64,000 bases of DNA, taken from the NCBI RefSeq assembly GCF_004345855.1, contig NZ_SLXN01000001.1, forward strand, positions 868,001 through 932,000, in the 5' to 3' direction. Origin of the DNA: Sphingomonas sp. BK235 (GTDB lineage Bacteria; Pseudomonadota; Alphaproteobacteria; Sphingomonadales; Sphingomonadaceae). Below, one piece after another: positions 29,617-38,909 of the stretch. A model generated the notes under the pieces. That model saw nothing but the letters and a program-made list of their open reading frames with translations, was not told the DNA's origin and searched no databases. Each line of letters starts with the position of its first letter. Position 1 is the first letter of the stretch. The position numbers were made by a program, and so were the translations under genes.

Positions 29617-31148
29617 TCGCGGCGCGCGGCGCGCGGTGCGAGCGCCTCCCATTCCTCCACCGCGACGCCGGCATAGTGACCGTCGACACCCGAGGCGTCG
29701 AGGATCGCGCGCAGGCATCGCGTCGTCACCGGCGCGAAGGTCATGCTGTGCCAGCCGTCGCGCCCAGTGGTGGCGCGCGCGTTCAGCCTCTTCCAGCCAT
29801 GGTCCCAGTAAGCGAGATGCCAGGCACGCGGTGGCGCGACACCCTCGCGCGCGCCCGCGGGGTGATCCGCCCAGAAGCGCAGGCGGCTGCCGTTCAGCGT
29901 CACCGGTCGCAGCCAGCGATATTCGATCCACTGGCGCGGCGGGTTGGACGGCGACCAGCTTCCCCACAGGTCGGGCGGCAGCGGCGCGGTGCGGACGGTC
30001 CCGTCGTTCAGCGCCTTGATCCAATATTGCGATGGCACCGGCTCGTTCGAGGCGTGCGGCTCGGCCGCGGCGGCGAGGTTGCGCGTCGGCGGGGCGGCCG
30101 GGCGGGGGCGCCGCGTCGCCACCACCGGCCGGATCGCGGCGGGCACGACGCTGTCGTCCCACGCGAGTCGGTCGATCGCGACGCTGCGGCGGAAATGACC
30201 GCCACCCACGGCATCGGCGGTATGGTAGGTCAGATACCATTGCCCCTTGAACGCCACCGCACCCGCGTGGCTGGTGGTGGAACTCACCGGACGCAGCACC
30301 GTCCCGCGCCAGGTCCACGGCCCGAGTGGGGAGGGGGCGGTGCCGTAGGCGATACAAGCGTGATACACCGCCGGCGTACAGGATGAGCCCGGCCCGGCGT
30401 TGTTGGCGGCGTACAGCATGTAATAGGTGCCGCGCCGCTTCATCAGCCAGGGCGCCTCGAAGAAGCCGGTCAGCGTGCGTACCGCGACGATCGGACCCTT
30501 GGGCGTGATCATGTCGGAAGCCAACTCGACGCCACGCAGCTGGCCGAACGTCCCCCAATAGAGATAGACGCGCGCATCGTCGTCGATCAGGACGGTCGGG
30601 TCGATGTTCTGGATATCGTTGGCGACGGGCCGGCGCTGCGACACGATCGGCCCCGCCGGGTGCGCGTCGCGCCACGGACCGGTGATCCGCTCGGCCACCG
30701 CCACCCCGATGGCGAAGCGGTCGCGCGCGTCGCTGTCCTGCTCGATCACGGGGGCGTAGAAATAGAAGCGCCCGTCCGCCCCCTTGACGATCTCGCCACC
30801 GTAAGCGCGGCCGTGATCGGCCCAGGCGAACATCGCCTCCGGACGCGCGATCGCGGGATGATGCCGCCAGCGACCGGCGGCGGGATCGCGGGTCGACAGC
30901 AGCTGCCACTCGTTCATGATGAAGTCGTTGACCCCGTCGGGCGCCTCGTCGCGGCCGGCGAGGATCCACAAGGTGTCGCCATCGACGATCGGCGCGGGGT
31001 CGGTGGAATAATAGCGCCCGTCGGCGAGGATCGGATTGCCCGGCGCGGTGACGGCGATTCCCTCCGGCGGCGCCGTGAAGTCCGGCTTGGGCGATGACGG
31101 GGCGGCGAGCGTGAGCGCGACGAGCGCGCGGCCGATCGCGCGCCTCAT
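29553..31148 (-). CDS. Glycoside hydrolase family 43 with C-terminal discoidin-like domain
   Basis: 531 aa, exported (short signal peptide, MRRAIGRALVALTLAA). Five-bladed propeller with the GH43 triad: base D50 (STDPAPIVDG), pKa modulator D183 (NIDPTVLID) and acid E231 (FFEAPWLMK). Residues about 380-510 look like an F5/8-type (discoidin) module (DLWGSWSPSNPPRQWIEYRW, GWHSMTFAPVTTRCLRAI). GH43 enzymes usually cleave L-arabinofuranosyl or xylosyl linkages. The ATG overlaps the GH127 stop (ATGA). The last 64 bases overlap the oppositely directed metallopeptidase gene. Third gene of the S9-GH127-GH43 operon. Confidence 0.88.
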   Translation of the reverse strand: MRRAIGRALVALTLAAPSSPKPDFTAPPEGIAVTAPGNPILADGRYYSTDPAPIVDGDTLWILAGRDEAPDGVNDFIMNEWQLLSTRDPAAGRWRHHPAIARPEAMFAWADHGRAYGGEIVKGADGRFYFYAPVIEQDSDARDRFAIGVAVAERITGPWRDAHPAGPIVSQRRPVANDIQNIDPTVLIDDDARVYLYWGTFGQLRGVELASDMITPKGPIVAVRTLTGFFEAPWLMKRRGTYYMLYAANNAGPGSSCTPAVYHACIAYGTAPSPLGPWTWRGTVLRPVSSTTSHAGAVAFKGQWYLTYHTADAVGGGHFRRSVAIDRLAWDDSVVPAAIRPVVATRRPRPAAPPTRNLAAAAEPHASNEPVPSQYWIKALNDGTVRTAPLPPDLWGSWSPSNPPRQWIEYRWLRPVTLNGSRLRFWADHPAGAREGVAPPRAWHLAYWDHGWKRLNARATTGRDGWHSMTFAPVTTRCLRAILDASGVDGHYAGVAVEEWEALAPRAARRDQQTSAVEAGTPPGGTRAACR

Positions 31149-33526
31149 CGTCCGTCCCCCGTCGCGACGAGCAGCCGCGCGCCGTAGATCGGTCCCGCGC
31201 TGCGTCCCTGGTGCGGCACGACGCGCACGTGCAGCGCGGCCTTGCCCCGGGTCAGCGCGAGCGGCAGCGGATAATCGCGGTCGACGAAGACACCGGGGGC
31301 ATCGCCGCGAAGGGTCACGCTGGCCACAGTCGCGCCCTCGACCAGCACGTCGAACGCGCGGTCGGCATCCTCGCCCCAATAGGTCAGTTGCAACACCAAT
31401 GGCCCGCGCCGTGCCTTGAGCGTGAACGCCATGAACCCGCCCGTACGCACGTCGCGGCCGTTGCGACCGTGCAAGGTCACCGGCCAGGAATAGTCGCCCT
31501 CGAGCGCGTGGTCGCGCTCGGGCTGCATCTCGCCGAAGTGCAGCACGTCGACCGAGCGCGCCGCGATCGCCTGCTGGCGCGATCGCTCGGCGCGGAGAGC
31601 GGCTTCCGCCTCGCGCCATTGCTCGGGCGTGAAGTGACGGAAGTAGATCGCGCTGCGCCGATCATATTGGCGGTAGAAGGGCACGAAGGTCAGGTCGCCG
31701 GGGCGGCCGACCCCGGCGGCAGTGAAGGTCGCCGCGCGCCCCGCCACCGGCTTGAAGCCCGCGAGCACATCCTCCCCCACCAGTACCGGATCCATCCCCG
31801 AACGGTTGACCGCCGCCGGCCCCAGATCGGCGGCGAGCACGAGCGGCCCGCGCAGCACCGCCACCGCGTAGCCGCCCGGCGCCGCCTCCAGCCGCAGCGG
31901 CAGCGGCAGCGTGATCGCGACCGTGTCGCCCTCGCGCCACTCCCGCTCGACGACGGCATAGCCCGCTTCGTGGCTCACGCTCGTCGGCCCGCCGTTGACG
32001 GTGACGCGCGCGTCTCCCGCGGCCCAGCCGGGAAGGCGCAACGCGACCGCGAAGAAACCGGCGCGCGCGAGCGCGGTGAAGCGCAGCCGCGCCTCGGGCT
32101 CATAGGGGTAAGCGGTGTCCAGCGTCAGCGTCGCCCCGCGCGTCCGCCACGCGGCGCGCGCCGGGATGTAGAGGTTGACCAGCAACATGCCGTCGCCCTC
32201 CCAGAAGATCGAGTCGCCGTGCTTGGCATGCGCCTCCATCCCGCTGCCGCCGCAGCAGACGAAACCCTCGTGCCCCGCGGGCGCATGGTTGCGCCCCGCG
32301 CCTGACTGCATCGGGGTGAAATAAGTGAAGCCCGTCTTGCCGGGGTCGAGCTGCGCCAGCGTATGATTCAGATGCGCGCGCTCGTAATAGTCGAAGAAGG
32401 CGCCGTCCGGCCGCTGCGCGTACAGTGCGCGCGTCAGCTTGAGCATATTGTAGGTGTTGCAATGCTCGCAGGTCGCCTCGGTCAGATGGTGCGCGATCTG
32501 GTCGGGACCGAAGAAATATTCGCGATCGGCGTTGCCGCCGATGACGAAGCTATGGTGGCGCGTCACCGTCTGCCAGAAGAACAGCGCCGCGGCGCGATAG
32601 CGTTCGTCTCCGGTGAGATCGTGGAGCCGCGCGAGCCCGACGAGCTTGGGCACCTGCGTATTGGCGTGGAGGCCGGCCAGCCGGTCCTCACCCGCCGCGA
32701 GCGGATCGAGCACGCGCCGGTCGTAGAGGCGCTCGGCGATCCGCAGCCATCGAACATCGCCGGTCCGCGCGTGAAGTTCGGCGAAACTCTCGTTCAGACC
32801 GCCATATTCGCACGCCAGCAACCGCTGCATCTGCGCGTCGTCCAGCGCCGCGAAGACGCGCGCGAAATAGCCGGCGAGCCCGAGCAGGACGGTCAGCGCG
32901 GTCGCATTGCCCCAGCCGGCATGGACGTCGAGCAGCCCGGCGAACAGCTTGTGGACGGTGTAGAGCGGTGACCAGGAACCGTTGAGATCGAAGCCGCCGG
33001 AGCGGATCTCCCCGCGCATGATCTCGGGGAAGATCTCTTCGCCGTCGACGATCGCGTCCTCGCCCTTCCGCTTGCGGCCGAGCGCGCCGACATAGCCGGT
33101 GCCGCGCCGGGCCTGCGCCTCGGCCAGCTCGCCGACGATATAATCGGCGCGCGCGCGGCACTCGCCATCGCCGGTCTGTTGGTACATCAGCACCAGGGCG
33201 GTGAGATAATGGCCCAGCGTATGCCCCGCCAGCGAATCGCTCTCCCACCCGCCGTAGATCTCGGCCTTGGGAGCGAGCCCGGCGTAGCGGCGCACGTTGT
33301 GGAGCAGCCGGTCGGCGCTGAGACCGAGCAGATAGCGGTGATTGGCCGCCACCGCGGTGGCGAAGTCCGATGGCGCGAGCCGCACGTCGCTGAGCGCGAG
33401 CGGAGTGGCCCGGCGCGGCAGTCGCGATGGTACCGCGGCACCGGCGCGGATCGGCCATGGCACCGCGACCGCCGCCGCGATCGAGGCACCTCGGCGCATC
33501 GCGCCGCGACGGGTCAGCGGGTCCAT
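31145..33526 (-). CDS. Beta-L-arabinofuranosidase, GH127 (DUF1680)
   Basis: 793 aa. The characterised relative HypBA1 releases L-arabinose from beta-1,2-linked L-arabinofuranosyl chains attached to hydroxyproline in extensin-type plant glycoproteins. Family landmarks: GGWESDSLAGHTLGHYL (92-108), LYTVHKLFAGLLD, the zinc-site motif CEHCNTYNMLKLT (E354, C356) and FVCCGGSGME with the cysteine pair C424-C425, where the catalytic cysteine lies. The N-terminus has arginine pairs before a hydrophobic stretch (LTRRGAMRRGASIAAAVA), so Tat export is possible. Between the S9 and GH43 genes; 66 bases separate it from S9. Confidence 0.9.
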   Translation of the reverse strand: MDPLTRRGAMRRGASIAAAVAVPWPIRAGAAVPSRLPRRATPLALSDVRLAPSDFATAVAANHRYLLGLSADRLLHNVRRYAGLAPKAEIYGGWESDSLAGHTLGHYLTALVLMYQQTGDGECRARADYIVGELAEAQARRGTGYVGALGRKRKGEDAIVDGEEIFPEIMRGEIRSGGFDLNGSWSPLYTVHKLFAGLLDVHAGWGNATALTVLLGLAGYFARVFAALDDAQMQRLLACEYGGLNESFAELHARTGDVRWLRIAERLYDRRVLDPLAAGEDRLAGLHANTQVPKLVGLARLHDLTGDERYRAAALFFWQTVTRHHSFVIGGNADREYFFGPDQIAHHLTEATCEHCNTYNMLKLTRALYAQRPDGAFFDYYERAHLNHTLAQLDPGKTGFTYFTPMQSGAGRNHAPAGHEGFVCCGGSGMEAHAKHGDSIFWEGDGMLLVNLYIPARAAWRTRGATLTLDTAYPYEPEARLRFTALARAGFFAVALRLPGWAAGDARVTVNGGPTSVSHEAGYAVVEREWREGDTVAITLPLPLRLEAAPGGYAVAVLRGPLVLAADLGPAAVNRSGMDPVLVGEDVLAGFKPVAGRAATFTAAGVGRPGDLTFVPFYRQYDRRSAIYFRHFTPEQWREAEAALRAERSRQQAIAARSVDVLHFGEMQPERDHALEGDYSWPVTLHGRNGRDVRTGGFMAFTLKARRGPLVLQLTYWGEDADRAFDVLVEGATVASVTLRGDAPGVFVDRDYPLPLALTRGKAALHVRVVPHQGRSAGPIYGARLLVATGDGR

Positions 33527-33592
33527 GACATCTCCTCCGTCGGACGACCGGGCCGGGGATCGCGCGCACGGCGGGGCGAGCGGGCGATCATC

Positions 33593-35884
33593 TCACGACC
33601 GCGCGGGTGGGGCTTCGTTCAGCAGGTGCCGAACAAAATAGTCCCACATCTTGAGGAAGAAGAAGGGTTGGTAGAGGCGGTGCGAGGTGTTGGGCAGGAT
33701 GACCACATCCACGTCCCGCCCCTTGGCGATCAGCGCGGCAGCAAGCCGATAGGTCTCGGTCACGGGGACATTGTCGTCGACGTCGCCGTGGATCAGCAGC
33801 AGCTTGCCGCGTAGATTTCCGGCCACCGACATGTTCGAGTTGCGCTCCCACACCTCCGGCGCGGCGAGCCCCATCGAGACCTCGGGCCACCACGCCTTGT
33901 CGAGCCGCAGATCGTGGTTGCCCGCGCCCGCCACCGCCACCTTGAAGAAGCCGGGCCGGCGCAGGATGAAGCGCGCGGCGTCATAGCCGCCCGCCGAGAA
34001 GCCGAACACGCCGGCGCGGTCCGGATCGATCGACGGATAGCGCACTGCCATCTGGCGGATCATCGCGATATGATCGTCGATCCCGACCTCGCCCAGGTTC
34101 TGATAGGCGGGCAGGCGGAAGGCCTGCCCGCGCCCCGACGTGCCGCGCCCGTCGATGGTGACGGCCACAGCGCCCAATTGCGCGACACTCGCCGGCGGCG
34201 CGCGTACGGCATCGCGCCACGTCACCGGCACGGCATGCGTCGTCGGGCCGGTGTAGACATAGTCGATCACGGGGTAGCGTCGCCCCGGGTCGAAATGCGC
34301 GGGTCGCCAGATCATGCCGTAGAGCGGCGTCTTGCCATCCGCCGCCAGCCCGCGGAAGGGCTCGGGCATCGCGTAGCCCTGCGCGAGCAAGCCGGCGGCG
34401 TCAGCGCGGCCCAGCTCGGCGACGATCCGCCCGTCGACCGTCGAGCGAACGACAGTCACGGTGGGCTTGGTCGGGCTCGACATCGCGTCGACGAACCAGC
34501 GGCCGTCGGCGGATACCTCGACGTCATGGTCGATCGGCTCGGGGGTGAGCAGCATCGGCGGCGCGCCGTTCAGCGTCACGCGATACAGGGCGCGGCAATA
34601 GGGATCGCGATCGTGCTCGCGCCCCATCCCGGTCAGCAGGATCGTGCCCGCCGCCGCGTCGACGCGGTTCAATGCGGTGACTTCCCAGTCGCCGCGCGTG
34701 AGCGGGAAGCCGCCGTCGGGATCGTCGGGGCGCACCAGATACAGCTGCGCCCAACCGCTGCGCTCCGACGTCACCAGCTCGCCGCCCAGCGCGGGCTCGG
34801 GTCGGAGCTCGGTGGCGGTCACGGTGACCAGCGGCTTCACCGCTTCCCGCGCGACGGTCGTCGCCACTCCGGTCATGGGATCGACGCTGAAGATCTCGAT
34901 CTTGCCGTAACCGCGTTCGGTGCGCTGGACACGGATCGTGCGGTCGATCCATCCGACATAAGGGTCGCCCGGATAGAGAAGCTCGCCGTCCGGCACCGCC
35001 AGCGGGACCGACCGCGCCCGACGACGCGCCAGCGCCTGCTCGACGTCGACCGCCAAGAGGCTGAAGCGCGGCACCTTTGCCGCGCCGGCGAGCGGATAGA
35101 TGTAATGGAAGCTGCGCGGATAGGGCGTGCCGGGGTTCTGCTGCGTCATCGTCAGCGGGATCACCCCGCGCGTGTCGAGCCGCCAGGTCACGATCGAGCG
35201 GCTGTCGGGGGACCAGCGCACCGACACGGGCATCGGCGGCTCCTCGGATCCGGTCCGGATCATATCCGCGAGCAGCGCCAGCCCGCGGCCATAGGGCTGT
35301 TCGCGCGTCCCATCGCGGGTCAGCGCGACCTCGCGCCCCGAGCGACGGTCGCGCGCGACCAGATCATAGCCGTGCGCGACGATCTCGAACCGTCCGTCAG
35401 GCGAGCGTGCCGCATTCGGGTCGGACGGCGCGTCGGGCGTGCCGTCCAACCTCCCGTCGGCCGACAGCGACCAGCGCCGGCCGCCGAAGTCGAAGCGGTA
35501 GATGCCATCGGCATAATCGGCGCCGTCGAGCCCCACGCCATAAGCCGAGACCTGCCGCCCGACTGCTCGCGACAGCATGTCGGCGAGCCGCGCCTCGGTG
35601 ACGATGGCGTGCGATCGACCCTGTGCCAGATCGTAGACCATCAGCTCGCTGCTGCCGCTCGCGCCGAGGCGGTAGAGGACGCTGCGGCCGTCGCGCGAGA
35701 ACATCGGATGGAGGTCCGTGTTCGCCATCAGTCTGTCATACCCGCCGTCGTAGAAGGCGCTGGCACGGGCATATCGCTCGGCGATCGGCGCCAGCGGCGG
35801 CGGAGCAAGGGCAGCCCGCGGCAGTGCGGACGTCACGGTTGCCGTCGTCGCCATGAGGATCGCGGCCGTGACGTGTTGGACCAT
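33593..35884 (-). CDS. Exported dipeptidyl-peptidase IV-like serine peptidase (S9B)
   Basis: 763 aa. Signal peptide (about 1-26), beta-propeller (about 60-490) and a C-terminal alpha/beta-hydrolase domain. Triad: S630 in GVFGFSAGG, aspartate at about 703-704 in HGDVDDNVP, H735 in NTSHRLY. The DPP4-type turn TIDGRGTSGRG precedes the nucleophile. Enzymes of this group cut behind proline or alanine near the N-terminus of peptides. Start ATG at 35884 with AGGAG 8 bases before it. First gene of the operon and next to a promoter with a palindromic operator. A proline-directed peptidase beside a GH127 fits a proline-rich glycoprotein substrate. Confidence 0.9.
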   Translation of the reverse strand: MVQHVTAAILMATTATVTSALPRAALAPPPLAPIAERYARASAFYDGGYDRLMANTDLHPMFSRDGRSVLYRLGASGSSELMVYDLAQGRSHAIVTEARLADMLSRAVGRQVSAYGVGLDGADYADGIYRFDFGGRRWSLSADGRLDGTPDAPSDPNAARSPDGRFEIVAHGYDLVARDRRSGREVALTRDGTREQPYGRGLALLADMIRTGSEEPPMPVSVRWSPDSRSIVTWRLDTRGVIPLTMTQQNPGTPYPRSFHYIYPLAGAAKVPRFSLLAVDVEQALARRRARSVPLAVPDGELLYPGDPYVGWIDRTIRVQRTERGYGKIEIFSVDPMTGVATTVAREAVKPLVTVTATELRPEPALGGELVTSERSGWAQLYLVRPDDPDGGFPLTRGDWEVTALNRVDAAAGTILLTGMGREHDRDPYCRALYRVTLNGAPPMLLTPEPIDHDVEVSADGRWFVDAMSSPTKPTVTVVRSTVDGRIVAELGRADAAGLLAQGYAMPEPFRGLAADGKTPLYGMIWRPAHFDPGRRYPVIDYVYTGPTTHAVPVTWRDAVRAPPASVAQLGAVAVTIDGRGTSGRGQAFRLPAYQNLGEVGIDDHIAMIRQMAVRYPSIDPDRAGVFGFSAGGYDAARFILRRPGFFKVAVAGAGNHDLRLDKAWWPEVSMGLAAPEVWERNSNMSVAGNLRGKLLLIHGDVDDNVPVTETYRLAAALIAKGRDVDVVILPNTSHRLYQPFFFLKMWDYFVRHLLNEAPPARS

Positions 35885-35931
35885 CCGTTCAACTCCTCGC
35901 CGGTCGTCTCCCGGCGCCTCACTCTATGATC

Positions 35932-35959
35932 ATCGTATTCGGTATACCGCGAAGGTCAA
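35932..35959 (-). promoter_or_regulatory. Promoter with CGGTATACCG operator for the S9-GH127-GH43 operon
   Basis: On the minus strand, TTGACC (35954-35959) and TACGAT (35932-35937) are separated by 16 bases, a reasonable sigma70 pair. The perfect 10-base palindrome CGGTATACCG (35940-35949) lies inside the spacer, where a bound repressor would block RNA polymerase. GGTATACC-centred sites are typical of GntR-family regulators of sugar-acid catabolism (UxuR/ExuR type), but no regulator gene lies nearby. The rest of the 344-base gap (35960-36228) shows no gene. Confidence 0.55.
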
Positions 35960-36228
35960 AGGGCTGGCGGTGATCGGGAATAGTTATGCAAGACAAATTG
36001 TTAGCTGGAGAGCCGGGCGTCCGCGGCGCGGGACGTTCCCCAGAATGGCGATCCTGTGGGGCGGAGCGGACCACCTTGCGCCGGGCGCTGCTCGCGCGCT
36101 CAGACCTGCCGCCAGCGCGGCCGGGGCGGTCCGGCGCTGACGTCGCTGGCCTGCGACCTCCTGTAGCTCGGGCGCGGGCGGGTGAGCGGCGCTCGACGTC
36201 TCGGACGGTCAGCGGCTGCGACGGCGCG

Positions 36229-37725
36229 TCACCGCGGCCGGTACGCGATCTCCGCGGTCCCCTGCGCGCGCACGGGCAGGAACAACCCCGCGCCGGTGAC
36301 CTGCAACTGCCCGTTCTCCACCGAGGTGACGTCGGTCGAGAGGAAGAAGTCGCCCTGCTGTCGCGCCCCGATCGCGCGCTGCGCCTTGCCGAGCACCTCG
36401 GCATAATCATCGTGGAAGTCGTGCTGGAGCGCGAGCGCCACCGCGCGCTGCACCTGCGCCTCGCCGAGCAGCCGGATCAGCAGATCGAGCGCGGCCGAGT
36501 CGGTATGCGCCACTAGCTGGACGTCGCGCGCGCGCACCAGCTGCGAGCCCGGCTCGTTGTACGGCACCGCGGTGAGCCAGGCCTCGCCGCTGGTCGCGGC
36601 GCTGCCGGCCGCGCGCGGCGCGACCCTGGCCTGCACGCCCACCGCGAGCCGCTCTCCCGCGGTGGCATAGACCGTCACCTTGCCGAACGTGACGTCGACC
36701 GGCCCGACGCCCGCGACGCTGATCCCGCGCGCGGCGAGCTTGCGCAAGGTGCGCTCCACCACCGGTTCGAGCGTGCGATAGTCCGCCAGCACCGGCACCG
36801 AGAAACGCAGCCCGACGCGGGCGCTCACGCGCGACGGCGCGGGCAGCGGTGTCACCGCGGGGTCAGGCGGACGATCGCCGACGAAGGTCTCGGTCAGCGC
36901 CTCGGCGGCGAGCGTCAGCCGCAGCGTTCGCCCCTCGACGCGATAGCCGCCGAACCCGAGCGCGCGCGGCGTCACGCGCAGCCAGGCGGGCGGGTTGCGC
37001 TTGCTCAGCTCGATCGCGGTGAAACCCTGCGCCCAGAGCTGGTCGAGCTGGTCGCGCAGGTGCAGCTTGGCGAGCTGACGCGGCAGGTCGCGCTCCAGCT
37101 TGCGCACGATCCCCTTGAGCCTCGCGTCGGCGCGCGAGGTGAAGGTGACGCGCTGGCCGGCGATGTCGACGCCGGGTTCCTCGCGCCAGTCATAAGCGAT
37201 GTGGAGTGTGGCGCTGGGCTGCCAGTCGCCGACGATGCCGAGCCGTCCGGTGGCGCGGACCAGCGCGCTGCCGGTCGCGGTCTTGCTCAGCACGCCGCCG
37301 ACGTCGCGCGCGGCGATCGCGGCCTGGACCCGCATGACGATGTCGATCCGCTCGCCCCGGCCCGACACGCGGATCGCGCCGCGGGTGACGCGACCGACGA
37401 GGCGACAGCCGAGATCGGGCAGGACCTTCACCGTGCCGATGCCGAGATCAACCTTCTTGGCGGCGACGCAGCGGTCGCGATGCTGGTCGATCGTCCAGAG
37501 GACGCGCGGCGTCTCCTGATCGAGCCCGCGCTCGAGCGCGGCGAGATCGGCGGTGACGGGCACCACGATGGTCGAGCTCTCCGCCGGCAGCTGCCCCGCT
37601 CGCGCCTCGACCCGCGGCGGCGCGGGCGTGTCGCGCTGCTTGCCGCAGCCGCTCAGCAGCGCGGCGATGGCGAGGAGCCCGAGGGCGGCAGAGCGCGGCG
37701 GTGCGGGGAGGGCGGTACGCGGCAC
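36229..37725 (-). CDS. DUF4403 family lipoprotein
   Basis: 498 aa. Signal sequence with lipobox LLSG-C (C27), so a membrane-anchored lipoprotein. The body matches the DUF4403 layout: an early STIVVPVTADLAALERGLDQETPR block, repeated strand-rich lipid-binding-like modules, and TDSAALDLLIRLLGE near the end. Function unknown. I start at the GTG at 37725, which has GGGGGAG 6 bases upstream and is followed directly by the signal peptide; the longer frame runs into the palindromic repeat at 37881. Single gene. Confidence 0.85.
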   Translation of the reverse strand: MPRTALPAPPRSAALGLLAIAALLSGCGKQRDTPAPPRVEARAGQLPAESSTIVVPVTADLAALERGLDQETPRVLWTIDQHRDRCVAAKKVDLGIGTVKVLPDLGCRLVGRVTRGAIRVSGRGERIDIVMRVQAAIAARDVGGVLSKTATGSALVRATGRLGIVGDWQPSATLHIAYDWREEPGVDIAGQRVTFTSRADARLKGIVRKLERDLPRQLAKLHLRDQLDQLWAQGFTAIELSKRNPPAWLRVTPRALGFGGYRVEGRTLRLTLAAEALTETFVGDRPPDPAVTPLPAPSRVSARVGLRFSVPVLADYRTLEPVVERTLRKLAARGISVAGVGPVDVTFGKVTVYATAGERLAVGVQARVAPRAAGSAATSGEAWLTAVPYNEPGSQLVRARDVQLVAHTDSAALDLLIRLLGEAQVQRAVALALQHDFHDDYAEVLGKAQRAIGARQQGDFFLSTDVTSVENGQLQVTGAGLFLPVRAQGTAEIAYRPR

Positions 37726-37880
37726 GATCGACTCCCCCGGGGTGCGGCTGAGCGCCGCGCCGTCGGCCGGCCGATTGATCCGCGGCGTCGACCGGGGTGT
37801 CAAGGGCGGGGGCGGAAGGTCGTGCGCTACGTCGTTGAGTTTGCAAGCTGTGGGGAACGCGGGACAACCGTACAACCCTC

Positions 37881-37978
37881 CCGTCATCCCGGACTTGTTC
37901 CGGGATCCACCCCACCGCAGGAGCAGCTCGCGGCGCGTTCGCGGCACGGTGGATCCCGGAACAAGTCCGGGATGACGG
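37881..37978. repeat. Dispersed palindromic repeat, copy 5 (CCCGG subtype)
   Basis: Perfect 31-base arms (37881-37911 and 37948-37978) around a 36-base centre, identical in arm sequence to copy 1 at 1990-2087. It occupies much of the 425-base gap between cysH and the DUF4403 gene; I see nothing else there. Confidence 0.9.
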
Positions 37979-38150
37979 ATGAGGAGGAACGTTCCGCGAC
38001 CGTCGCAACGGTTTGCGGAAGCTGTGATTTACTTGAGTGACAAGCCCGGTGTGAAGGAAGGAGTGCGCAGCGGCGATCGCTCTCGACCATAGGACATCAG
38101 CCTACCGCCGCGACCTTCCGTCATTCGCAGGCGGACACACGCCAGCCCGC

Positions 38151-38909
38151 TTAGAACGCCGGCTCCTCGCCCGGTTTGCCCGCGACATGGATGCCGCATT
38201 CCACCTTGTCCCAGCCGCGCCAGCGCCCCGCGCGCGGGTCCTCGCCCGGGCGCACCTTCGAAGTGCAGGGCGCGCAGCCAATCGACAGATAGCCCTGCGC
38301 CTCAAGCGGATGGTGCGGCAGGTCGTGCTCGCTGAAATAGGCGTCGAGCCGCTCCTTCGACCAGTCGGCGAGCGGGTTGATCTTGAGCCGCCCGTCATCG
38401 ACCTCCACGCGCGGGATCGCGCGCCGGGTAGAGGCCTGAAAGCCCTTGCGCCCCGAGATCCACGCCGCGAACGGCAGCAGCGCGCGCCGCAGCGGCTCGA
38501 CCTTGCGCAGCTCGCAGCAGCCGTCGGGGTCATACGACCAACGCAGACCCTTCTCGTCCTTGAGCCGCAGCAGCCGCGGGTCGGGGCGGAACACGCGCAG
38601 GTCGGTGAAACCGAGCCGCTCGGCGAGCTCGTCGCGATAGGCCAGCGTCTCGCCGAACATCTTCTGCGTGTTGGTGAAGATCACCGGCACGTCGCGATCC
38701 ACCGCCGCGACCATGTGGAGCAGCACGGCGGACTCGGCGCCGAACGACGACACCGCCGCGATCCGTCCCTTGAGCGGACCGCCGATCAGTTCGGCGAGCA
38801 GCTCGGGCGCGGTGGCGTCGGCGTAGCGCGCGTCGAGCGCCGACGCCTCCTCCGCGGTGAAGGTCGGCGTCACGTCGATCGTGTCGAGCTGGCGCGCGGG
38901 CTCAGCCAT
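38151..38909 (-). CDS. cysH: Assimilatory APS/PAPS reductase with 4Fe-4S cluster
   Basis: 252 aa. Reduces adenylyl sulfate (or PAPS) to sulfite with thioredoxin. PP-loop motif SSFGAES (54-60); cluster cysteines C131-C132 (DGCCELRKVEPL) and C212/C215 (GCAPCTSKV); catalytic C238 in ECGIH. The CC...CxxC set indicates the iron-sulfur type that prefers APS, common in alphaproteobacteria, even though the gene is often called PAPS reductase. The ATG overlaps the DUF934 stop by 8 bases. Last gene of the cobA-DUF2849-cysI-DUF934-cysH operon. Confidence 0.95.
   Translation of the reverse strand: MAEPARQLDTIDVTPTFTAEEASALDARYADATAPELLAELIGGPLKGRIAAVSSFGAESAVLLHMVAAVDRDVPVIFTNTQKMFGETLAYRDELAERLGFTDLRVFRPDPRLLRLKDEKGLRWSYDPDGCCELRKVEPLRRALLPFAAWISGRKGFQASTRRAIPRVEVDDGRLKINPLADWSKERLDAYFSEHDLPHHPLEAQGYLSIGCAPCTSKVRPGEDPRAGRWRGWDKVECGIHVAGKPGEEPAF

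Noticed and set aside
35885..36228. Direct repeat of the tRNA-Gln 3' end as right attachment site of an island
   Set aside because: I compared the tRNA 3' end with this gap by eye and found no copy; no integrase gene is in the window either.
36229..37947. Longer start for the DUF4403 lipoprotein
   Set aside because: Would translate through the palindromic repeat; the GTG at 37725 has a good ribosome site and a signal peptide right behind it.
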